Below are positions 7,591 through 13,074 of a stretch of DNA of 17,657 nt, in pieces (position 1 is the first letter of the stretch; every line of letters begins with the position of its first letter). The notes beneath the pieces are model-generated. The model did not search any database, was not told where the DNA came from, and was given only the letters and a program-made list of their open reading frames with translations. The DNA is from JAYVIQ01 sp043770215 (lineage in GTDB: Bacteria; Bacteroidota; Bacteroidia; Cytophagales; JAAEPT01). The translations under genes and the position numbers were made by a program. The DNA is taken from positions 1 through 17,657 of the forward strand of contig JAYVIQ010000002.1 of assembly GCA_043770215.1 (NCBI GenBank), read 5' to 3'.

Positions 7591-8304
7591 CTACTTCAAT
7601 TGCCTTAAATACATTTGTATTGTGTTATGCAATCCTAAATACAATGCATCACAGATAAGCGCATGACCTATAGACACCTCTGCTAAGTTGGGTATGTTTT
7701 TATAGAAATACGCCAAGTTATTTAAATCCAAATCATGCCCAGCATTAATCTCTAAACCACCCTGAGTGGCAAGAATTGCCGTTTCTATATACTTTGTTAT
7801 AGCGTGTTCTTTGTTCTTGTGGTAGTTTTGAGCATAAGGTTCTGTGTACAATTCTATCCTATCTGCGCCTGTAAAAATAGCACTTTCTACCATTGCAGGA
7901 TTTGGGTCTAAAAAAATAGATACACGTATGCCCGCTTCTTTAAAAAGGGCAACTTTGTCTTTTAAAAAATCTAAATGTGTTCGTGTGTCCCAACCTGCAT
8001 TTGAAGTGATTGCATCTGGAGCATCTGGCACTAAGGTTACTTGATCTGGTTTTATCTCTAACACCATAGCATCAAAAGCCTCACAAGAATTGCCCTCTAT
8101 ATTCAACTCTGATTTTACAACTTGTTTCAATGCATACGCATCTTTATACCTAATGTGGCGTTCATCTGGCCTTGGATGCACGGTTATTCCCTGAGCACCA
8201 AAGGTTTCGCAGTCTATGGCTACCTGAATTAAATCTGGATTATTGCCCCCTCTTGCATTTCTTATCGTGGCAATTTTATTAATATTCACACTTAATTTTG
8301 TCAT
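7591..8304 (-). CDS. pdxJ: Pyridoxine 5'-phosphate synthase
   Basis: PdxJ closes the pyridine ring in the DXP-dependent vitamin B6 pathway, condensing 3-amino-2-oxopropyl phosphate with 1-deoxy-D-xylulose 5-phosphate to pyridoxine 5'-phosphate in the cytoplasm. The 237-residue protein is a TIM barrel of normal length. VNINKIATIRNARGG (residues 6-20) opens it. HPRPDERHI holds His43, NIEGN holds Glu70, and EINAGHDL holds His190; these match the catalytic His/Glu/His positions of the family. VTLVPDAPDAITSNAGWD and EVSIGHAL, the phosphate-binding region, are also intact. It is a single gene on the - strand, running towards the polysaccharide cluster, and its ATG faces yqeY across a 50-base divergent promoter region. 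Nothing is unusual in the coding sequence, and the assignment is secure. Confidence 0.97.
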   Translation of the reverse strand: MTKLSVNINKIATIRNARGGNNPDLIQVAIDCETFGAQGITVHPRPDERHIRYKDAYALKQVVKSELNIEGNSCEAFDAMVLEIKPDQVTLVPDAPDAITSNAGWDTRTHLDFLKDKVALFKEAGIRVSIFLDPNPAMVESAIFTGADRIELYTEPYAQNYHKNKEHAITKYIETAILATQGGLEINAGHDLDLNNLAYFYKNIPNLAEVSIGHALICDALYLGLHNTIQMYLRQLK

Positions 8305-8331
8305 TATTTTCTTAATTTAACCTTACTTTAG
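8297..8331 (+). promoter_or_regulatory. Possible yqeY operon promoter (TTTG - 23 bases - TACTTTAG)
   Basis: TTTG at 8297-8300 (inside the start of pdxJ on the other strand) is followed after 23 bases by TACTTTAG at 8324-8331, one mismatch from TAnnTTTG. It lies 23 bases upstream of the yqeY ATG. The spacing is within the 17-23 range known for flavobacterial promoters. It would overlap the pdxJ promoter back to back. Moderate support only. Confidence 0.4.
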
Positions 8332-8339
8332 CAAAAGTA
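8332..8339 (-). promoter_or_regulatory. Probable pdxJ promoter -7 element
   Basis: On the minus strand these bases read TACTTTTG, a perfect match to the Bacteroidota -7 consensus TAnnTTTG, 27 bases upstream of the pdxJ ATG. No good TTG -33 element is visible at 17-23 bases further upstream, where only a TTTTAAA stretch inside yqeY is found. The location in the only spacer between divergent genes supports the call. Confidence 0.55.
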
Positions 8340-8354
8340 TTTAAAGTTACGTAG

Positions 8355-8804
8355 ATGAGTTTAAAAGAAAGAATAAATCAGGATATAAAATCTGCAATGT
8401 TGGCAAAAGAAAAAGAAAAGCTTATTGCTTTACGATCTATCAAATCTATGATTTTGTTGGCAGAATCAGAAAAAGGGCAAGAAGGTGATCTTAGCCAAGC
8501 ACAAGAGTTTACTATTTTAAATAAAGCTTCTAAACAACGTAAAGAATCTCTTGAAATTTATAAGCAACAAAACAGAGAAGACCTTGCTGAAGTAGAGAAA
8601 ATTGAGTTAGATGTAATACTTACCTACCTTCCTGCTATGTTATCTACAGAAGAAATAGAGGCAAAAGTAAAAGAAATTATAACCCTATTGGGTGCTAGTT
8701 CTATGCAAGATTTAGGCAAAGTGATGGGTGTAGCAGTAAAAGAATTTCAAGGAAAGGCAGACGGAAAATTGGTCAGTGAAACAGTAAAAAAGTTACTTGC
8801 TTAA
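8355..8804 (+). CDS. yqeY: GatB/YqeY domain-containing protein
   Basis: This is a 149-residue member of the YqeY family, helical cytoplasmic proteins related to the C-terminal tRNA-binding tail of the GatB subunit of Asp/Glu-tRNA amidotransferase. The stand-alone protein's role is not firmly established; a tRNA-linked function is inferred from homology. Family features in order are MSLKERINQDIKSAMLAKEK at the N-terminus, LRSIKSMILLAE, the R-x-DL-x-x-x-E block NREDLAEVEKIEL, ILTYLPAMLSTEEI, and the C-terminal DLGKVMGVAVKEFQGKADG. Length and motifs are standard. The ATG is well placed after the divergent promoter region shared with pdxJ. The next gene begins one base after its stop, so the pair is co-transcribed. 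Confidence 0.93.
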   Translation: MSLKERINQDIKSAMLAKEKEKLIALRSIKSMILLAESEKGQEGDLSQAQEFTILNKASKQRKESLEIYKQQNREDLAEVEKIELDVILTYLPAMLSTEEIEAKVKEIITLLGASSMQDLGKVMGVAVKEFQGKADGKLVSETVKKLLA

Positions 8805-8805
8805 T

Positions 8806-9342
8806 ATGAATTTTTTAGATTTAATTATCCTAATCCCAATGGCATTTGGGGCATTCAAAGGGTTTCAAAAAGGGCTATTGATGGAGCTAGTTACTTTAGC
8901 AGCATTTATTTTAGCTACTGTTTTGGCTTTTAAGCTTATGGAGCAAGCCATGGTGGTTTTAAGTCCGTATATTGGAAAAAACGAAAACATATTGCCCTTA
9001 TTAAGTTTTGTAGTAGTTTTTGTTTTGGTTATGATTCTGGTGTTGTTTGTAGGCAAAGCAGCCAAAGCCATGATAGATATTGTGCTTTTGGGATCCTTTG
9101 ATAATTTAGCAGGAGCCATAGTAGGTGCTTTAAAGTGGGCTTTTGGGTTTTCTACCCTGCTTTGGCTTATGCAAAGTGCAAGCCTTAGTTTTCCAGAAAA
9201 AACAGTAAACGAGTCTATGGTTTTTCCATATTTTGTAGCCTATGGCCCTATGCTTATAGAATGGGTTTCTATGCTTATCCCCTATGCCAAAGAATTGGTA
9301 GCATCTATAAAAAATTTGGTCCATATAAAGCCAGTTAATTGA
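8806..9342 (+). CDS. CvpA family membrane protein
   Basis: This is an integral inner-membrane protein of the CvpA family (named for colicin V production), about 178 residues. Four hydrophobic segments can be seen, roughly at residues 1-25, 28-50, 62-85 and 95-120. The opening NFLDLIILIPMAFGAFKGFQ, with an Asp early in the first helix and the GxxKGF turn, is the family signature; LAGAIVGALKWAF marks the last helix. The ATG at 8806, just after the yqeY stop, gives the expected N-terminus; a TTG three codons upstream is open but would overlap yqeY needlessly. Its stop overlaps the TTG start of the following amidotransferase. The biochemical function of the family is unknown; links to envelope homeostasis and purine metabolism come from studies of other bacteria. 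The family assignment is confident. Confidence 0.87.
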   Translation: MNFLDLIILIPMAFGAFKGFQKGLLMELVTLAAFILATVLAFKLMEQAMVVLSPYIGKNENILPLLSFVVVFVLVMILVLFVGKAAKAMIDIVLLGSFDNLAGAIVGALKWAFGFSTLLWLMQSASLSFPEKTVNESMVFPYFVAYGPMLIEWVSMLIPYAKELVASIKNLVHIKPVN

Positions 9343-9917
9343 TTTTAGTTTTAGATAATTTCGATTCCTTTACCTATAATTTGGTTGATTATTTCAAACA
9401 GCTAAACCTAGCGGTTAAAGTCATAAGAAATGATGTTCATCCATCCAAAATAAACTGGGATACATACAAAGCATTAATTTTATCCCCTGGGCCAGAAACA
9501 CCAGAAAAAGCAAATTATTTAATGGACTATATAAATATATGCCAAGACAAATTACCTATTCTAGGCATTTGCCTTGGGCATCAAGCCATAAATATGCATT
9601 TTGGTGGCACACTTAACAAATGCCCAAAACCCATGCACGGAAAGGTAAGCACTTTTATACAATCAAAAGAAGATTCACTTTTTTTGTCTTTGCCAAAAGA
9701 ATTCAAAATAGTGCGCTACCACTCATTAAAAATAAACAGTTTAGCACCTGAACTAGACGTATTAGGCAGTTCAGAAGACAATTGCCCTATGATTATTAAG
9801 CACAAAAACAAGTGTATTTATGGCATACAATACCACCCAGAAAGCATTTTAACAGAATATGGACTTAAAATATTACACAATTGGCTAATTTTGGCAGGTA
9901 TTTACAAAGGAATGTAG
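9339..9917 (+). CDS. pabA: Glutamine amidotransferase subunit of anthranilate/aminodeoxychorismate synthase (PabA/TrpG)
   Basis: This is the class I glutamine amidotransferase that releases ammonia from glutamine for the chorismate-using partner subunit (TrpE or PabB). It serves tryptophan or folate synthesis, or both. The 192 residues form one complete GATase domain. The start LVLDNFDSFTYNLVDYF is diagnostic for PabA/TrpG. ILSPGPETPE forms the oxyanion region, GICLGHQAI contains the nucleophile Cys78, and GIQYHPES contains His166 and Glu168, completing the triad. The start is TTG (9339), overlapping the cvpA TGA; no ATG precedes the conserved DNFDSF block, so TTG is well supported. No synthase large subunit is nearby and no other tryptophan or folate gene is in the window, so trpG and pabA cannot be told apart; a shared, amphibolic role is possible. 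Confidence 0.9.
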   Translation: MILVLDNFDSFTYNLVDYFKQLNLAVKVIRNDVHPSKINWDTYKALILSPGPETPEKANYLMDYINICQDKLPILGICLGHQAINMHFGGTLNKCPKPMHGKVSTFIQSKEDSLFLSLPKEFKIVRYHSLKINSLAPELDVLGSSEDNCPMIIKHKNKCIYGIQYHPESILTEYGLKILHNWLILAGIYKGM

Positions 9918-9947
9918 TAATTTGCAGAGATTTAATAGCTTAGGTTA

Positions 9948-10703
9948 ATGTCGAAATACAAAATAAAAGAGAGCGGAGAGTTTCAATACATAGACGAAGG
10001 CCAAGGGGAAACCATACTTTTCCTTCATGGTTTATTTGGTTCATTGAGCAATTGGGATGGTGTTATAGATGGATTTGCTCATAAATATAGAATAGTTATT
10101 CCTATGCTTCCTATATATACTATGCCACTAAAAAAGGCTGGTATCCCTGGATTAAATGTATTTGTTGCTGAGTTTATTTTAGCACTGCAGCTTCATGATT
10201 TCAATTTAGTGGGCAACAGCTTAGGTGGCCATGTAGGCCTTGTGTACTGTCTAGAAAATAAAAATAAAGTAAAAAGACTTATTCTTACAGGAAGTTCTGG
10301 CTTGTTTGAAGACGGAATGGGAGGATCTTTTCCTAGAAGAGGAGACTACAATTATGTAAAAGAACGTGTAGCATATACCTTTTTTGACCCTAAAATAGCT
10401 ACCAATGATTTGGTAGATACTGTCTTTGAAGTAACAAATGACAATCAAAAATGCCTAAGAATGATCTCCATTGCCAGATCTGCGCAAAAGCACAACATGG
10501 CAGATGAGGTAACAAAGTTAGAGCTACCTACCTTATTGGTTTGGGGCTTAAATGACACAATAACTCCACCACATGTAGCTCATGAATTTAATAGATTAAT
10601 AAAAGGATCTAAACTTACTTTTATTGATAAATGTGGCCATGCACCCATGATGGAGCACCCAAAAACATTTAATCAAATGTGCGAAGAGTTTTTAAATGCT
10701 TAA
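9948..10703 (+). CDS. Alpha/beta hydrolase
   Basis: This is a 251-residue cytoplasmic alpha/beta-hydrolase fold protein. FLHGLFGSLSNWD (about residues 25-37) supplies the HG oxyanion motif. The nucleophile elbow GNSLGGH places Ser91, LLVWGLNDTITPP places the acid Asp203, and CGHAPMMEHP places His231, so the catalytic triad is complete. A short cap region rich in Tyr, Phe and Asp lies around residues 120-165. The substrate cannot be predicted. In my recollection this hydrolase sits between pdxJ and the CBS-domain gene in many flavobacteria; here yqeY, the CvpA gene and pabA separate it from pdxJ. The ATG is 30 bases after the pabA stop, and the CBS gene starts six bases downstream, consistent with one transcript. 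Confidence 0.88.
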   Translation: MSKYKIKESGEFQYIDEGQGETILFLHGLFGSLSNWDGVIDGFAHKYRIVIPMLPIYTMPLKKAGIPGLNVFVAEFILALQLHDFNLVGNSLGGHVGLVYCLENKNKVKRLILTGSSGLFEDGMGGSFPRRGDYNYVKERVAYTFFDPKIATNDLVDTVFEVTNDNQKCLRMISIARSAQKHNMADEVTKLELPTLLVWGLNDTITPPHVAHEFNRLIKGSKLTFIDKCGHAPMMEHPKTFNQMCEEFLNA

Positions 10704-10709
10704 TCATTT

Positions 10710-11369
10710 ATGATACCTTCTTTAAATATAGACCACAGTGTTCCTGCCCTTAGGCTAGATGATTCTATAAATCAGGCACTAGATTTACTAGATGAACACA
10801 AGCTTTACCACCTACCCGTAGTGGACGGAAACGAATATTTAGGTTATGTTTCTGAAGAAATACTCTTAAACACTAGCGTAGATTTAGTAGGTAACCTTGC
10901 ACTAGCCGGTGAAAAAGTATTTACTACTGACAATGAGTCTTTGTACGCAAGTTTAAAAAAACTTGCCAATCACCAGCTTAGTTCGTTAGCAGTTTTAGAT
11001 GTAGATGATACTTACTTAGGCACTATAACTACGCATAGCATCTTCAAAACATTTGCAGAAATCTCGTCCATAAGAAGCAATGGAGGCGTTTTTAGCATCA
11101 TCGTAAGCCAAAATGATTATTCATTGGCAGAATTTTCTAGAATTTTAGAATCTAACGGATATAAAATCATAAGTGTAGAGCTCATAACTGTACCAGAAAA
11201 TCCTTTGATGGTAGAAGTAATCTTAAAAGTAAATACCTATGATTTGACTGTTGCTTTTGCAACAATGGAGCGTTATGGCTATGCTATAAACCTCAGATTT
11301 GGTAAAAATCTAAACGATACAGACAACTCTCAGAGAATAAATGAAATACTAAATTATTTAGATATTTGA
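10710..11369 (+). CDS. CBS domain-containing protein with C-terminal ACT-like region
   Basis: This is a soluble protein of 219 residues with two CBS domains, modules that usually bind adenine nucleotides and sense energy state. The first spans about residues 10-55 (ALDLLDEHKLYHLPVVDG, then YLGYVSEE). The second spans about 65-120 (LKKLANHQLSSLAVLDVDD, then YLGTITTHSIF). The remainder (about 125-205), with FSIIVSQNDYSLAEFSRIL and repeated beta-strand patterns, looks like an ACT-type ligand-binding fold, giving an AcuB-like layout. No catalytic domain is present, so a regulatory role is likely; the target is unknown. The ATG lies six bases after the hydrolase stop. In related genomes I recall NAD kinase directly downstream; here a non-coding gap follows instead. 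Confidence 0.85.
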   Translation: MIPSLNIDHSVPALRLDDSINQALDLLDEHKLYHLPVVDGNEYLGYVSEEILLNTSVDLVGNLALAGEKVFTTDNESLYASLKKLANHQLSSLAVLDVDDTYLGTITTHSIFKTFAEISSIRSNGGVFSIIVSQNDYSLAEFSRILESNGYKIISVELITVPENPLMVEVILKVNTYDLTVAFATMERYGYAINLRFGKNLNDTDNSQRINEILNYLDI

Positions 11370-11606
11370 CATTACTACATAAATCAATTAAAAAGCGTTG
11401 TCAACATATTCAGATATAATTTTAGGTAAGCTATCAGCAAAAAAAAAAGACTGTTCAGTGTTTAGACTAAGTTCTAATCTCTAAATTATTTTGTTTGGTC
11501 ACATGTGTTTTAAAGCAAAAAAACTGGCACTTATACTATTTTTATATGAAGAACATAAATTATATAGTACAAACAATATTTCTTCTAACAATTCGTTAAT
11601 GGCATC
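11370..11606 (+). other. 237-base spacer where nadK would be expected
   Basis: No gene of convincing length is found on either strand. I found no readable NAD kinase motif (GGDGT-like or the NE/SR blocks). A short start-less minus-strand frame (11388-11480) is open for 31 codons but resembles nothing I know. The only homopolymer is a ten-A run near 11440. A promoter for the downstream gene is probably present, but no clean TAnnTTTG was located. Confidence 0.5.
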
Positions 11607-12281
11607 ATGAAAAATAACTTTGCAATACTATTTATATTTTCTTTTTTCTGCCTAACGGCACAACACAAGCAATTTGAAAGGGTACATGAAGTAGGTTTTG
11701 GGCTTGGTGTACTAAACTACACCGGAGATTTATCAGAATACATAAAATTAAAAAATACAAACCCTCAAATTAATTTCTTTTATAGACATAATTCTAGAAA
11801 TGAAGTATCTGTATTTAGAACAAACTTTAGATTAGGTAAACTAGGTGTAGATGAGCGCAAAAGTAATGAGCCTCTTAGAAATGCAAGAGGGTTAAATTTT
11901 AGTGGTTCATTAATAGAGCTTGCTCAGTTGTATGAATATGATTTTTTTGATTTTAGAGATATAAATAATAGATATTACATGAGCCCATACTTGTTTGGTG
12001 GTTTATCACTAAACACATTTATTAGCGATAATACAATAACTTTTGCGGGCATTCCTTTTGGGGCAGGAATAAAATTTAGACTCCATACAGGATGGAATAT
12101 AGGAGCAGAACTTGGAGCCAGTAAAAATTTTACAGATTTAATAGATGGGCAAGAAAATGAAGCCTTACTAGGAGCTGGAATTTTAACAGATTGGCATTAT
12201 CAACTAGGAGTAAATCTAAGCTACACATTTTATAATTTAGTATGCGCAAAAGATGTGTCTAAAAACATAAAACAAAAATAA
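11607..12281 (+). CDS. DUF6089-type outer-membrane-like beta-barrel protein
   Basis: This is an exported protein of 224 residues with an N-terminal signal peptide (hydrophobic residues 5-17, probable cleavage after LTA at 18). The mature part alternates beta-strand-like stretches with Gly and aromatic residues: HEVGFGLGVLNYTGDLSE, MSPYLFGGLSLNTF, GIPFGAGIKFRLHTGWNIG and YQLGVNLSYTF. This points to an eight-stranded-type outer-membrane barrel. It matches the Bacteroidota-specific family I know as DUF6089, whose genes sit just upstream of uppS and bamA. It has no proven function, but the conserved location suggests a part in envelope assembly. The cysteine at residue 15 is not in a lipobox context, so it is unlikely to be a lipoprotein. 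The ATG gives a normal signal peptide. uppS follows after 52 bases that contain its own promoter. Confidence 0.8.
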   Translation: MKNNFAILFIFSFFCLTAQHKQFERVHEVGFGLGVLNYTGDLSEYIKLKNTNPQINFFYRHNSRNEVSVFRTNFRLGKLGVDERKSNEPLRNARGLNFSGSLIELAQLYEYDFFDFRDINNRYYMSPYLFGGLSLNTFISDNTITFAGIPFGAGIKFRLHTGWNIGAELGASKNFTDLIDGQENEALLGAGILTDWHYQLGVNLSYTFYNLVCAKDVSKNIKQK

Positions 12282-12307
12282 ACAATTTTAGCATTAAGAA
12301 AAATTCC

Positions 12308-12315
12308 TACCTTTG
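12308..12315 (+). promoter_or_regulatory. Probable uppS promoter -7 element
   Basis: TACCTTTG fits TAnnTTTG exactly and ends 18 bases before the TTG start of uppS. The -33 region is weak: TTTTAG at 12286-12291 is the nearest T-rich block and no TTG is present. It suggests the uppS-bamA genes can be transcribed separately from the DUF6089-type gene. Confidence 0.5.
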
Positions 12316-12333
12316 TAAGATATTTTATAAGAA

Positions 12334-13074
12334 TTGAACAATTTACCTACTATAGATAAAACAAATGTACCAAAACACATAGCCATAATTATGGATGGCA
12401 ATGGAAGGTGGGCAAAACAACAAGGAGAGTTTAGGTCATTTGGGCATGAACACGGAGTGAAATCTGTGCGAGATGCCGTAGAGGCGTGCGTAGAATACGG
12501 CATACAATACCTTACACTTTATGCTTTTTCTACAGAAAACTGGAATAGGCCAAAAGAAGAAATAGATGCACTAATGTCTATACTAGTACACAGTATAGCA
12601 AACGAAATGCCCACATTAATGCAAAATGGTATAAAGCTAAACGCCATTGGCAACTTAGCTTCTTTACCAAATAATTGTGTAGACACTCTTAACAAAGCAC
12701 TAGAACAAACCTCTAAAAATAAAGAACTAACACTTACTTTAGCCCTAAGCTATAGCGGTAGATGGGATATATTAGAAGCCGTAAAAAAAATAGTTTTAGA
12801 TTCTAAAAACAATAGCCTAGACATTTCTGCGTTAAATGAAGATAAGTTTGCAAAATACTTGTCTACAAAAGAAATACCAGATCCAGAACTTATGATCAGG
12901 ACTAGTGGCGAAATGAGAATCAGCAACTTTTTATTGTGGCAACTAGCCTACACAGAAATATACATTACAGAAATCTTGTGGCCAGATTTTAGAAAAATAG
13001 ATTTATTACAAGCAATACAAAGTTATCAGTCAAGAGAAAGAAGATTTGGAAAAACAAGTGAGCAAGTTCGTTAA
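12334..13074 (+). CDS. uppS: Isoprenyl transferase (undecaprenyl diphosphate synthase)
   Basis: This cis-prenyltransferase adds isopentenyl units to farnesyl diphosphate, making the C55 lipid carrier for peptidoglycan and O-antigen type glycans; it acts at the cytoplasmic membrane surface. The 246-residue length is standard. HIAIIMDGNGRWAK (from residue 15) contains the catalytic Asp21. FGHEHGV, YLTLYAFSTENWNRP, the SYSGRWDI block and RTSGEMRISNFLLWQLAY (pyrophosphate-binding Arg residues and Ser) are all intact. RRFGKTSE closes the protein. The start is TTG: the only upstream in-frame candidate, with no ATG before the IMDGNGRW motif. It overlaps bamA by about 29 bases, or 17 if bamA uses GTG 13058. 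In function it links the two halves of the window, since the polysaccharide operon needs this carrier. Confidence 0.96.
   Translation: MNNLPTIDKTNVPKHIAIIMDGNGRWAKQQGEFRSFGHEHGVKSVRDAVEACVEYGIQYLTLYAFSTENWNRPKEEIDALMSILVHSIANEMPTLMQNGIKLNAIGNLASLPNNCVDTLNKALEQTSKNKELTLTLALSYSGRWDILEAVKKIVLDSKNNSLDISALNEDKFAKYLSTKEIPDPELMIRTSGEMRISNFLLWQLAYTEIYITEILWPDFRKIDLLQAIQSYQSRERRFGKTSEQVR

Noticed and set aside
11388..11480. Start-less 31-codon minus-strand frame in the CBS-DUF6089 spacer
   Set aside because: It is short enough to arise by chance in AT-rich DNA and shows no recognisable motif.
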